64,000 bases of DNA, taken from positions 52,594,646 through 52,658,645 of the forward strand of contig OY804582.1 in NCBI GenBank assembly GCA_963680875.1. The letters run 5' to 3'. Made by a program: the position numbers and the translations under genes. The notes beneath the pieces are model-generated. The model was not told the DNA's origin and ran no database searches. It saw nothing but the letters and a program-made list of their open reading frames with translations. Origin of the DNA: Bathymodiolus brooksi (lineage: Eukaryota > Mollusca > Bivalvia > Mytilida > Modiolidae). Within the stretch, counting starts at the first letter, position 1; every line of letters begins with the position of its first letter. This document shows, one piece after another, positions 1 to 11,511 of the stretch.

Positions 1-54
1 ACAACTACCAGGGTCTGTACTGGCTGTTACACTCCTATCTGATATTGTTGCTGC
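1..54 (-). CDS. Gene A exon 5, partial at the window edge
   Basis: After the acceptor gtaaaag| at position 54, 18 codons in phase 0 read AATISDRSVTASTDPGSC. Gene B exon 8 has [18 protein letters not shown] and gene C has AVAASSNKVLMSTNPGSC at the same place, so this is the third copy of the STNPGSC module. It continues beyond the window. Confidence 0.75.
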
Positions 55-3000
55 CTTTTACCAAATTAAAATGTAAAATTGAGAAAATAAGCATAAAAAC
101 ATAATTATACTGTCTATCTTTTCAATAGTTTATCATTAATTTTAATGTTAAGTATTCTTTTATAAGTAGAAATCGATATTTTATATAGTGGTATTTTCTG
201 TTTATGCTCAATGATTTGAGTGGTTAAGGTTAGAGTGATGATGTTTAACGCCACTTTAAACAATATTTCAGTTATATCGTGGCGGCCAGTTTTATTGTGT
301 ACAGGGGAAAACCACCGACCTGACACAAGTTACTGACACAATTTATCACAAAATGTTGTGTCGAATACACCTTGACTGGACGGGATTCGAACTCACAACG
401 TAAGTGGTGATAGGCACTGATTGCATAGGTAGTTGTAAATACCGTAAATCCAAGTACCATGGGACCACGACGGCCCCTCAATGATTTGAGGTGAGAGGTG
501 GTGGAACACTTTGCTGATATTTGTGGAATTGTTGACCATCACTAATTTTGTTATAATAGCATAATTGGAATATAGACATACGATTAGTTAACTATCTTTA
601 TTCAAATTTAATTCTAGAATTCAAATTTGTTTGTAAGTTGGATATGCATTCAAGCAATTCAATGCCTTATTTCATATCATATAGTAGTTTAAGTAAAATG
701 ATGACACAGCAGAACAAACGAGTCGGTAGTGAACCAATGTTCACAAATATAAACACCGACTCTTTACATAGCAGCAGAGGGCACGGGTGGCTCAATGAGT
801 TAGATCGCTGGATCTAACAACTCATACAAGCCTATCACCAATACGGCATGGGTTCGCGCCCGGCTTTGTAAATTACAAAAAAGGTGCACTCGACTCGCAA
901 CCGCAAGTAATAAAGTTTACCAGTTGCTTTCCCATGGTCTGTGGTTCTCTCCGGGTACTCCGGCTTCCTCCACCACTAAAACTGGTCGCCATGATATAGC
1001 TGAAATATTGTTGAAAGTGGCGTTAAAACACCAAAAATCAATCAATCAAAATCTTTACATAACATGCTGTAGAAAAACACACGCCATTATACCTTACATG
1101 AAAACCAAGTATCAAGATTTGGAAAATACTTTAAAAATATAGTTGAAACCTTTATCATTTCAATACATTCATTTAAGATACAGATACCAGTAGTAAAAAG
1201 GTCGAGACTGAAGTACTTCATTGTATGGCTTACAACAAGATAAAAGTGAGTAAAACATTTATAGAGGCTATTGTTTGTAGTTGTAATACTTTCCAGCTTT
1301 ACATTAAATCAAATCAACATCACGTGGTAAACATGGATAATAACAATTTATGAATATGTGGTCTACATAAATCTTGGTGCTAGACATGAAGAAGATGCTA
1401 AGAAATAAATGTGTTTATGCAAATTTGTTTTTTGTTGTTTTTTTTTTTTGTCTTGCAATACGCAGGGAAAAGAACTTGTAGTCTGTAAACACGAAGTACT
1501 ACGACATTTGAAAATGTACCACACTGTCTGACATAAACTCGATTCTAAATTATACATATTATTGTTGTTTAACTAGTTAACTAGGGAAAAATATAAACAG
1601 AACAATTAATCATACATTGAAATTCACTGCAGGAAGACAGATATTAAAGGGCGAAGCCCTTTTAACTGTAGGCTATATGAGTTTTGGTAATAAGTCATAC
1701 TCCTACAAAATGTATTCATAGCCAAATATCATTTAACTGGAAGCATGAAATTATAGAACAAGGTGGTATTTAAAAACAAAATAAAAATTATTTCAATAAG
1801 AAATTTGCAAATCTGTAACCATTTCAATTCTTTTCAATTGAAATAAACTGAAAAGAAAATTCTAATATTAAAATCGCGTGCTACGAGAAATGATCGTTTA
1901 CAGTGTACATGGATGACGTCATTTTCTAGTGTGCACATATGTATTGCATTTCGTCTGCTTCGGAGAGGAAACATGAAATTGCATGCACTTCTTGGTTATC
2001 CTGTCTGAAAACTTTGTGAGCTGGTGAAGAACAGCTCTGCATCGTTTTTATGTATACAGGAAACCTATATCATCTCCACGATCTCGCAATTTGAAAGTGA
2101 TTAAAAAATGTGTACATTTGAAGTGCATTTGTGTATGATGTCTGAACAACTGATCTCGGATTTTGTCAGGTAAGCTTTTTGACACATTTTCCATGGCAAG
2201 GTTAAAAACATTGCAATTTCATCTGACCCTCACTCCCCTTTCGTCTGACCCTCACTCCCCTTTTCACTGCCACGCATGCATTTCTTATCTCTCTTTCATC
2301 ATTTTTTTTCATGATGACGGCAGAGGAATCTCGGACTATGATTGGGGTATTTTGTTTATTCTCGTGACCCTCGATTTACGTCTCTTATTGATTCATCGTG
2401 ATTTGTGAAATTCTCAAAAATGGCAAACTCTAATTTCCGTGAATCGTGATTTGGATTTTTTTTTATTTTCTGAGATTCGTGACCAGAACCCCCTCCCCCT
2501 TTTAAAGTTCTATGGAAAAGGTGTTCAAATAGATCTAAATTTACAAACATTTTTTTCTTCAATTTTCATCTGCATTTTTTAGGAGGCATTCGCCTCTCAT
2601 GCCTCCCTCTTAATTGTCATTATCATCAAATAAGCTTCGCCCTTAAACAGGTTGTGCCTGTCTCATATTATTAAACAGATTAGCCACAAGTCCGAAAATT
2701 CTTTGGACATTGTGGTTATTATCCCAAACAACATGGTACAAAATATATATTAAAAAATGTACGTTTGTAGTTCTGCACACTAAATTGTGGTGGCATTCGG
2801 ACGCTCAGAAATAAATAAATATAAATGAGAATATTCACACACTACTTACCACACAGGTCGAACTAATAGTAGCGCTGACATCCGAGTACATTGCTGACAT
2901 GTAATATGTCGATCCCGACAGGACATATGCAACGACATAGAACTGATGATTGTCTGAAATGTATAAATTAGTAACGTTTAAGAATAGACACACCAGAGCT

Positions 3001-6000
3001 ATTGACCAAATGTATAATGTCATTTTTTGTTGTTGAGATTTCTATTAATATTCCTTTCTAAACTGGGGTCTGCATTGTAAATATGTATTTTTTTTTCTGA
3101 AACTATTTAGTTGCCTAATGACATTATTTGGATATTTCTTTGGCTTAGCTTTCCATGATAGCATAAATTGTGCGACGCACTTCTTTTTAGATATATGGAG
3201 GGCTTGGAAAACAAGCAGTGCGACGTATATTTTCCCAATCTCTGCACCAATGTAGAAGAAAGATACAATATTTTTCTTCTAAATGACAATTTCCATTCTG
3301 GATTATAAAATATAAGAAACAATGACATATGTGTGGTACTTATAAAATTCACAAAAGAAAATATGTCAACAGGAACCTTCAATTACAACATAGTATAGTA
3401 TTAAAACACATGTATAGTATGCCATGTAGTACAAATTACAACCAACATTACCTACATCAACTTGTCCTGTGATATACACATTATATGCATATTGTGTTCA
3501 CACTCTACAATCGGCTATCTGGACAACAGATGCTATCGGGAACTCAGATCATATCTACGTCCCACGGAATGACAGGTAGGAATTTCTTTGACGTTTTTCT
3601 TCCATTTTATCTACTTTTTGGACTTTAAATTTATGTCTGATTTGTTGCACTACAAATGAGAAATGTGCATACCAAATATGACGGTATAGGTGTTAATATT
3701 TAGGAAGTTTTCAATCAATGAAGATAGAATTTGAAATTTTCATCAGAGAATTCTTCAGAACATTAACGTTTTCTCTAAAATTTCAAAAGAAAGCACAAGT
3801 TTCTATCATATACATGAACAATATAGTGTTTCTTCTACCATCCTGTACAACGGGAACTCGAAGTGTTATGTAGTAAGAATATTATACGCAATTTCATTCC
3901 AATGGTCAAAATGTTTTGGCTATCGGGGACAGCAGATTATTTTGAAACTGACTATCACTGACAGCAGATGTTGGCAATCGGGAACAACAGTGACATGAAT
4001 TCTTATTTCTGGTTTATCCTGTAATAAGTTGAGCCATTAGTGTTTAGAATAATTCAAATATTGAAATTCATGGCTAATGATTGCCTTTAAATTTCAAAAC
4101 ATTGAGATTGTTCCGAAGTAAAAATATATTTTCGAAGCTGTGAAACCCATTAAAAAATTGTTTTTTGTCCAATACCATAGTATTAGCTTTTGCTTGTATT
4201 GATTTCCATTGTCATTGACTTTGGAAATGTCTTTGACGTGGATAAACTGAGAAATAACTTGAAAATTACTTCTTTTAAAAAGATTTGATTGAATTAGGAT
4301 ATTTAGAAGTTTTGTAATATTTCATTTTTGATCAATTTCATCAGATCAGTGGAGTTAAATGGCAATCGGGAACATGAAAAATTTCACGAGACTTTTTAGT
4401 GTCAAATCGGGAAACAAATGATTTTTCTACAAGTCTCAGGAGCAGCCAGGGAGGAGCGGTATGAATAATGCACAATAATGAGAGAAAAAGTTAATTAACA
4501 ATGGAATTTCTTTTAATTTTTTTCATGTTCCCGATTGCCATTTAACTCCGCTGTTCTGATGTACGTGATAGCCCGATCTGCTGTCCCCGATAGCCAAAAC
4601 ATTTTGACCATTGGAATGAAATTGCGTATAATATTCTTACTACATAACACTTCGAGTTCCCATTGTACAGGAAGGTAGAAAAAACATTATATTTTTCATG
4701 TATATGATAGAAACTTGTGCTTTCTTTTGAAATTTTAGAGAAAATGTTAATGTTCTGAAGAATTCTCTGTTGAAAATGTCAAATTCTATCTTCATTGATT
4801 GAAAACTTCCTAAATATTAAAACCTATCCTGTCATATTTGGTATGCAAATTTCTCATTTGTAGTGCAACAAATTAGACATAAATTTAAAATCCAAAATGT
4901 AGATAAAATGGAAGATAAACGTCAAAGAAATTCCTACCTGTCATTCTGTGTGACGTTGATATGATCCGAGTTCCCGATAGCATCTGCTGTCCAGTTAGCC
5001 GGTTGTAGGGTGTGGTGTTGGTACAATTGCTTAAATGGTATCATGTCGAGTCAGCTATGTAAACAATATCACTACGAGACCTATAACGTCGAGTAGTGAT
5101 GCGGCTTACACAAGTGACGAGACATGATACAAACAGTTGTACCATCACATTTATACATATATTATGTTTATTTAACATTTTCATGGAGCAAAAGATTGTA
5201 ATACTGTTAGGCATCATTGATATATATATATATTAATAAATAACATTCTGAAATTCAAAATAGTTCTATATGTCACATATAGTGCTACGTTTATTCCAAA
5301 GTTTCTTTCATCAATCTATGCCACTCTTTGTTCGAATACACATGCAACTGTTGTTCTACGCTTTGGACAGAAGTGGTATTTTTTATGTTACAGTTCCTTG
5401 CAATATGAAACGAACGCATAAAATGTTACTTTGAACTGTTCCCAAATGATATTTTGAATTTATTAACGAAGAAGTCATCGAGATTTTCCGGAATTCCAAA
5501 CTGATGATATCACGAAAGTAGAACTGACTGACGTACATCTTTTATCACACATATATCTGATACAAGGTTTTGTATCGGATGGCTTGTATCGAATGATTAT
5601 AGTTATGTTCTTCTATATAATACATACTTAATATTAAATAAATAACATTATCTGCAGCAATAACATACATTGTGTGTACATCCAATATTACCTGCATCAA
5701 GTAATCCATCATTACACAAGCTTGTATTAAGTTGTACAAGTGTTTTGTCTGTACATCCATCCATTAAGGAAGTCCCAGAACATCGGTAGTTGGTGCCATC
5801 ACTGGTAAATGTGTAATTATAGAGACCAAGAAATGGATCAGGTAGGTTTATAGCTGCATTACTGTACTGACCTACAAGGGATATACAGATATATAGGGTA
5901 AGGGTTATAGTGTTTAATGCCACTTTTAACAATATTTCAGTTATATCATGGCAAAAGGATGTATAAAAACTTATTGAAGAAATATAATTTCATTAGTGGA

Positions 6001-8668
6001 GAAATATGTAAAGGTTTTTAGGGGACTAATATTTATGTAATAAAAATGACTGTCTATCATAGAAATTGTGGCATTCCCCCTAAAATGCATTACAATGCTA
6101 CATGAAAGTTGTGTGTTAACTTGGGTTTGGTCACTTCTGTGTGGCAAAAATCATAACATTTCAGTTTTAAAAATTAAGCTACCATGCGATTCCGCTCACG
6201 ATGGCCTCAGGTTGATCGATAGGAGTAAAGTAATATAACGATGCCAGTGCACAAAACCAAAATCAGAGAAGAATAAATAAAAACGGCACCATAAAGCGGT
6301 AATGATAAAAAAAGCAAAAAAAAACACAACAACATATCACTCCAATTAACATCGGATATGAGGTCATGTGCTTTGTAGGGGAACTTGTTAAAGTATTTTC
6401 TCCAGAAACTAAATGCAAATGTATGTTTGTATTATAATTTTATGCAAAACATATGCTTAATTCTTAGCTTTCAACCAGCAGCTTTAAAAAAAACATTTTC
6501 AACATGAACAAATGTGCATTATTACCGACGAAATCTCCCACAGTACACCTTGTAGAACCTGAGATGAACATCATTTGAATTCTTTAAGTAAAACATTTTG
6601 CCTTTTCCGTCTTTTGTGTTTACCAAAATGTTAATATATTGTTCCAAAACTTGTTTAAAAGACAACTTGAATCAACACCTAAGACCCAACGTCTAGCTAG
6701 AGGTAAGAGTTAGGGGTTATGGTGCTTAGCGCCACTTTCAACAATTTTCCGACCCTTATCCCGTTGTCATCAACACAACAGTGCATAAATGCATGTCACG
6801 GCCATCATTTACCATACATATTTATTATAAATCTCGTCCTCGTTATGAATATAGCTGGAATATTATTCACTTGACGTTAACCAACAATCAATCAAAATTT
6901 GATCTTGCCATGAAGAGACATTTGAAATATAGACCAATAAACTTTCAACAACAAACAATAAAACAATCAATCAAGTTTTGTTCGTATTAAAATTCTTCCA
7001 CTTTTTATATTAGAAGCAATGAAAACACTTTACATTCAAGAATTCGTGGCTCTCTAACGGTGTACCTGTTTTAAACATGTTGTAAGCGATCATTATGGTA
7101 TTTGCCTGCATCAAAAGTCGTCATTTGAATTGAAAGCCTACACTTCTAGAGCAAGCTCACTTCACCCACAATTTTCAGTGATATTCGTATTGATCAATCT
7201 TTAGTTTTCGGAGTAAGTGTTTTGTGGACCATTGTTTATTCTTTTGAACTTTTTCTTCTCGCCATTGTATTGTTTATCCTTCAATTTACGGCTTCTGGTT
7301 TACCCTTTGACATCTTCAACCTTTCATTGTATTGTAAATAATAATTCGATACTGAATAAAACATTACCATCTTGTACAAGTACTCCAAAGTCTTCTGTAT
7401 TAGCTGTACCGGTACAGTATGACGATGTTGATGTCGACAGAGCCTCTGAATCGGCTAGAACACTAACTCTGATGCCATTAATAATACCTTTATGTTATGG
7501 ATATAGAGCATGAATGATAATCTATGTATCTATCTATTTAATCTACTCTAGAAATGGAAGAAACAGTTTATTCAATTATATCCATAACCAATTAACTTTT
7601 ACAAAAACATGTGTTCTGTTGTGTTTTGATGTTTCTTTTTATTACTTAGTTAATCTGTTTGTGTTGTTTAAATTTGAACTTATTACATATAAGAGATGCT
7701 AAACCATTACGAAGCATATGGCTGCACATGTCTATGAAACTTCGTATTCGCCGATTATTTGTATTATAATTTCATTTCAATTTTACATTTCATTTTCCAC
7801 TGACGTTGTTTTGTTTATCTACTAAAAAGAAAGGATATGAATGTAAATAGTCCTACATTTCGCAGTCACAATAACTCATACTCTAAGATGAGTGTGAAAT
7901 AGTCCCAAGCCTGCAATAGAGTGGAACTCTTTACGTCCATAAACTTAACATCTAGGCATCCTTGTCGTTCTCATGTCCTTTGGTGTATAAAATGTTATTC
8001 CCAAATGCCAAATGCGGAGTTCAACAAGAAAGAAAAATACGGGTGAAATAATATAACAAATACAGTAATCATTGTGTCCGACATCACACTACGAAGTAAC
8101 AAATGGTGAAACACAACTATTACAGGGCTACCATCAGGTCAATAGTAAGAAAACAGTTTGATATAGTTTGAAGTGAGCTGACTAATTGGGTGGACTGTAT
8201 TATATGTTTTAGAAAATGAAAGTTGATGGAATTTGAATATTAAACACTCTATCACGCAAAAATACATCCACAACTGTATAAATAGGACAATACACTTTAA
8301 ACACGGAAAAAGTTATACCAATTCCACACTGGGGGGGGGGGGGGGGGGGGTGTCTGTGTGCTAGCACTATAATAATCAAACTAAGCGTGTTGTTATATGT
8401 ATAGTACAAAGTGGATATTAACATCATTGAAATATAACTTGTTATCGCCATGATATAGCTGAAAAATTGCGCACTTTTGATGTTAAACAACAATCACTCA
8501 CACAGTTTGTTTATGTACAAAACAGCCAATTAAGAAGGAATTATCGGTTTCAGAGATATATCTAAGAAAGAATAAACAGGTGTAATTTTCAAATGTCATC
8601 TACTAATCGTTATTACCTGCAGATGGGTGAATAAGTCCAAACGCGGAAATGAGCAGCAAGACTTTCAT
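1..8668 (-). CDS. Gene A: secreted or surface protein of the DUF7042-like family, 5' part (five exons seen, runs off the window)
   Basis: Exons on the minus strand are 8668-8617 (signal peptide), 7487-7368, 5871-5692, 2953-2850 and 54-1 (cut by the window edge). Each has AG/GT borders, and phases chain as 1,1,1,0 exactly as in the matching exons of gene B. The protein starts MKVLLLISAFGLIHPSA, a good signal peptide, then enters a module ending TEDFGVLVQDG, which matches [11 protein letters not shown] of gene B. Next comes the PFLGLYNYTF...C..TSLMDGC domain. The 'CNLP' domain exons of gene B have no visible counterpart between 7487 and 8617; because that block is phase 1 on both sides, its loss keeps frame. 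The transmembrane and tail exons would lie beyond position 1. Family assignment is from memory of DUF7042-type mollusc proteins; no function is known to me. The exon chain is well supported; the missing domain is inferred from absence. Confidence 0.72.
238..484 (-). repeat. tRNA-derived SINE, family 1 (variant head)
   Basis: Read on the minus strand, it has a tRNA-like head with a B box gtgagttcgaatccc, then a tail ending aactgaaatattgtttaaagtggcgttaaac in essence. It lies in a gene A intron. A close full-length relative is at 36553-36810. Confidence 0.65.
779..1050 (+). repeat. Full-length tRNA-derived SINE, family 1
   Basis: The head has an A box (gtggctcaatgagttag) and a B box (gggttcgcgcccggc). 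The tail runs through ggtactccggcttcctccac, then ctgaaatattgttgaaag, and ends in an A-rich caatcaatcaaaat tract. Other full copies are at 40957-41230 (+) and 58870-59127 (-). Confidence 0.75.
1620..2680. mobile_element. Candidate non-autonomous DNA element with 'gggcgaagccc' ends
   Basis: The left end carries attaaagggcgaagccctttt. The right end carries aagcttcgcccttaaacagg followed by ttgtgcctgtctcatatta. A related end (taatatgagacaggcaacctgtttgaagg) is at 16148. The inverted gcgaagc-containing ends suggest a MITE of about 1 kb in a gene A intron, but exact borders and target duplication were not resolved. Confidence 0.35.
2850..2953 (-). CDS. Gene A exon 4, beta module matching gene B exon 7
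   Basis: The exon is 104 nt, phase 1 in and phase 0 out, with acceptor catttcag| and donor TGTGTG|GTAAGTAG. The peptide FYVVAYVLSGSTYYMSAMYS ends STCVV; gene B exon 7 reads [20 protein letters not shown] and ends YTCLV. The shared S-S/G-STY-S/V-L/M pattern and terminal Cys support orthologous modules. Confidence 0.75.
3499..5014. mobile_element. Foldback (long inverted-repeat) element in a gene A intron
   Basis: The left end starts cacactctacaatcggctat. The reverse complement of the right end starts cacaccctacaaccggctaa. The arms then match for roughly 450 bp, through 'cagatgctatcgggaact' and 'gacaggtaggaattt'. An inner hairpin pairs 4341-4385 with 4515-4562. GTGTT occurs directly outside both ends (3494-3498 and 5015-5019), consistent with a 5-bp target duplication. 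No transposase ORF is visible, so it is non-autonomous. Confidence 0.7.
5020..5143. repeat. Hairpin MITE next to the foldback element
   Basis: The sequence ggtacaattg...ggtatcatgtcgag pairs with gacgagacatgatac...cagttgtacc. A second stem lies inside, atcactac with gtagtgat. No coding content. Confidence 0.5.
5692..5871 (-). CDS. Gene A exon 3, DUF7042-like domain
   Basis: The exon is 180 nt, phase 1 in and out, with acceptor cttgtag| and donor GCAG|GTAATATT. It reads ...DPFLGLYNYTFTSDGT..CSGTSLMDGC...LVQLNTSLC. It lines up residue by residue with gene B exon 6 ([19 protein letters not shown], then a second Cys pair), and has the same intron phases and nearly the same length (180 against 177). 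Confidence 0.8.
5890..5955 (-). repeat. SINE family 1 tail fragment
   Basis: The reverse complement contains the family 1 tail motif 'ataactgaaatattgttaaa' and 'gtggcattaaacac'. It starts just upstream of gene A exon 3. Another degraded tail fragment lies at about 6700-6775. Confidence 0.5.
7205..7335 (-). repeat. Interspersed repeat fragment ('accaaaggg...acaatggc' family)
   Basis: The reverse complement carries the order 'gaagatgtcaaagggtaaac', 'acaatacaatggcgag' and 'aaacaatggtccacaaaac' found in the copies at 47328, 50358 and 34058. It sits directly beside gene A exon 2. Confidence 0.45.
7368..7487 (-). CDS. Gene A exon 2, module matching gene B exon 5
   Basis: The exon is 120 nt, phase 1 in and out, with acceptor ataaag| and donor GATG|GTAATG. 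The peptide IINGIRVSVLADSEALS... with a single YC before TEDFGVLVQDG aligns with [11 protein letters not shown]...TYC...[11 protein letters not shown] of gene B (21765-21902). The acceptor has a weak pyrimidine tract, so the 5' border is the least certain part. Confidence 0.72.
8365..8500 (+). repeat. SINE family 2 tail fragment
   Basis: It holds 'aactaagcgtgttg', 'tagtacaaagtgga', 'cgccatgatatagctgaaaa' and 'ttaaacaacaatcactcaca', the tail of the family described at 12950. A run of about 19 G precedes it. Confidence 0.5.
8617..8668 (-). CDS. Gene A exon 1, signal peptide
   Basis: ATG at 8668-8666 opens 17 codons reading MKVLLLISAFGLIHPSA and stops at the donor GCAG|GTAATAAC in phase 1. One Lys followed by a hydrophobic stretch and a small residue before the cut site is a classic signal peptide. 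Confidence 0.72.
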
Positions 8669-9334
8669 AGTCGTTCAATATCCTATGCCATGACTACTGT
8701 ATATATGTCATATGTGCCTAACATACAATGTTTAAGGGGATAAATATGCGATATGAAATAATACCAGTATATTAAATTTAACAAATTCGAAAACGTGTTC
8801 TGTCATCAAAAACACATCATATATTTTCTCACGTTATTTTCTGTGGGGTTTTTATTTGTGGCATTTTTGTTTCTATTCTATGTTTTTGTATTATATTAAA
8901 AAAAATCATATTAATAGATATCCTTTCTAATACCTCAAACCAAAGTTAAAGTTCTGGATGATTTCATATGAAATTATTTAATTGCGCTCTTTAGAAATAT
9001 CTTGTAATACTATTTGTGACAGTTCATTTATGTATGTTTATGTGTTTACTTTTGTGATGTGGTTGTAAACAATAGGTGTTATTAAATATCTTTGTCTTCA
9101 CAATGTATTGTTTTATCTACGGAAATGACCAACGTGATGTTCCCAATTTCATTTGAGCGTTTCTTGCTTTAAACTTTGATATGTCTATACCAACTATTGA
9201 TATGCATGACATTTTAAAGCTATTTATAAATCATTGTTTATATCAACAGTTCCTATGTAATATATTCTTGTCAACCGGAGTTAACTTCACATTTTCTTGT
9301 TTGCCTAGCGACACTTTCAACTTGTTTTCTCCTA
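8669..9334. other. Upstream region of gene A, no gene seen
   Basis: AT-rich sequence upstream of the gene A start codon. A weak TATA-like tatatat is at about 8700. I see no ORF or repeat with a recognisable family here. Confidence 0.3.
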
Positions 9335-10265
9335 ATTCGTGGTGACATGATTTAATAGTGGGAAACAACTGGAATATCCATGGTGACAAGATTTAGTGGT
9401 ATGGAAGACTAGAGTTCCCGTGGTGACAAGATTTAGTGGTAGGGAAAACTAGAGTTCCCTTGGTGACAAGATTTAGTGGCAGGGAAAACTAGAATTCCTG
9501 TGGTGACAAGATTTAGTGGTAGGGAAAACTAGAGTTCCCGTGGTGACAAAATTTAGTGGCAGGGAAAACTAGAATTCCTGTGGTGACACTATTTAATGGT
9601 AGGGAAAACTAGAGTTCCCGTGGTGACAAAATTTAGTTGTAGAGGAAATCAGAATTCCTGGAGTGCTATGTCGTGGCTGCAAAATTTAGTTGTAGAGGAA
9701 GTCAGAATTGCCGGTGTGCTATATGGTGGCATCACGATTTAAAGGTTGTTGAAGTGAAGGAAGTCAGAGTTTCGTAGGTACCATATAGTGGCGACAAGAT
9801 TTAATGGTGGTGGAAGTAAGAGTTCCTGTAGAGCTATATCATGGCTACAAGATTTAGTGGTGGATGAAGCCAGGGTTTCTTAAGCACCATATGATGGCGA
9901 CGAAATTTAGAAGTGGAGGAAGCTAGTGTTTCGTGGGTACCATATATATTGGCGACAGCATTTAATGGTGGAGGAAGGAAGAGTTCCTGGAATGTTATAA
10001 CGTGGCGACAATATTTCGCTGTGGGGAATATCTAAGTTCCCAGAGTGCTATATCTTGGCGACACGATTTAGTAGTAGAGGAATTCAGAGTTCCCGGAGTG
10101 CTACATGGTCGCGACAAGATTTAGAGATTGAATAATTCACAGAGTGCTGTATGGTGGCAAGAAGATGTAGCGGTAGGGGAAGTCAGTTGTCGGAGTGTAA
10201 TATCGGAGTGACTAAGTTGAGCGATGAAGGCATAGCAAGCCAGAGTTCCCGAGTAGCACGAAGAG
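9335..10265. repeat. Degenerate minisatellite, 40-bp units grading into about 60-bp units
   Basis: From 9381 to about 9650 the unit tggtgacaagatttagtggt plus agggaaaactagagttccc repeats at 40 bp with few changes. From 9650 to 10265 longer, more divergent units keep the order 'gtggcgacaagattta', 'gtggaggaag', 'agagttcc', 'gagtgctatat'. Not coding. Confidence 0.8.
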
Positions 10266-11100
10266 ACACATGTAGAGGAACTGCTTATTACACATTTGGA
10301 GCAATTGAGTTCACCATCGGTTTATGATGGGGTGTGTATTGCTCATCTCTATACATTATTATTATTGTGCACATTAATGTAGATTGTTAATCTTTATCTC
10401 CTTATTTGTTCATCTTTCTGTATTGATTTACAAGTTTTTACTATTTCTTAGCATTTTCTGTCTTTATTTATGTGATATGATGATGCTGCCTTTTCAGACA
10501 ACATAAGTAATATACCTAATCAATCTACATTGAACAATCCAGTGATTTTTTATTTATATTTTTTAAGTAAGTTTGAAATTTTTAGTGTTACACTTTTCCA
10601 GGGTAAATTTACTGTTACCGCCATTATTATTCTATTATTGTCTTCTCCTGAGGGAACTGTTCTTCTGTTGTTTTCTCTGGTGAGGTATAGTGCCTGAGCC
10701 AACGCCGAGGGCAATATACCTCAACAGACAACACTATAGGAAAACTGTTCACGAGGGGGGAAGATGTTTAGTGCATACAGTCTCATTCTGGATATAAATA
10801 ATAACTAGGTAAAGCCAAATCTCGCCATATTGACAGGAAAACGATAAACAGACTACAGCGCCGTCTCTTTCTTTTTATTTCTTTATTGTCTTCATATATC
10901 ACATTGGTCCAGATTTCCGAGTAATTGAATTACAATATTGCAGTCACATAAAAATATAATTTCATTTACAATTAACATTATTTTAAATTTCCCAATAAAA
11001 TAGATTTTATACATTTTTATACACACCAATATATCAACACTACAACCTGTATAAATATATGTTATACAAAAGAGATCGTAAACTACCATGAAAAGTCAGG
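10266..11100. other. Intergenic, no gene seen
   Basis: AT-rich and mostly featureless. A possible imperfect stem pairs gaggtatagtgcc at about 10681 with ggcaatatacctc at about 10710. Confidence 0.3.
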
Positions 11101-11169
11101 CGTCTGTTATTTTACCTTCTAAAATAAAAGTGGGTTACATTGTAATTAGTGAAAACTATTTTTTTCTAA

Positions 11170-11378
11170 TTTAAAATCCACCTGTTATGTAAATCTATTG
11201 TCAAAACTCTCCATTGTTTTTAAAGAATGGAGAGTTATTGTTCTCTTTGTACTTTAGATACTATACACATACTTTGTTTTGTTACAAGATTAATAATTAA
11301 TAAAGTACAATGGGTGGATTTTAAGTTGGAAAATGTCCTCGTATCTCTCCATTCCTTAAAAACAATGGAGAGTTACTC
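11170..11378. repeat. Nested inverted repeat (MITE-like)
   Basis: ttaaaatccacc at 11170 is inverted as ggtggattttaa at 11312. ctctccattgtttttaaaga...gagagtta at 11208 is inverted as tctctccattccttaaaaac...ggagagtta at 11344, and each half is itself a small hairpin. Confidence 0.5.
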
Positions 11379-11511
11379 GGACATTCTCCTATACGTAATA
11401 GATAAGTTATTTAATATCAAAATAAAGCATTATATTACATTTTACGTTTTAATTTTCCCTCTTTGTCTTTGTTAGCGCAGCCGGTCACTATTTTCGTATA
11501 TGGACCGGTAA

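Noticed and set aside
3440..3500. Possible extra gene A exon ending GATGTAG|GTAATG on minus
   Set aside because: The donor looks good and resembles other gene A donors, but all three frames contain stops within the likely exon.
8209..8493. Minus frame with a poly-Pro run
   Set aside because: It crosses a poly-G tract and a SINE tail; no homology to gene A modules.
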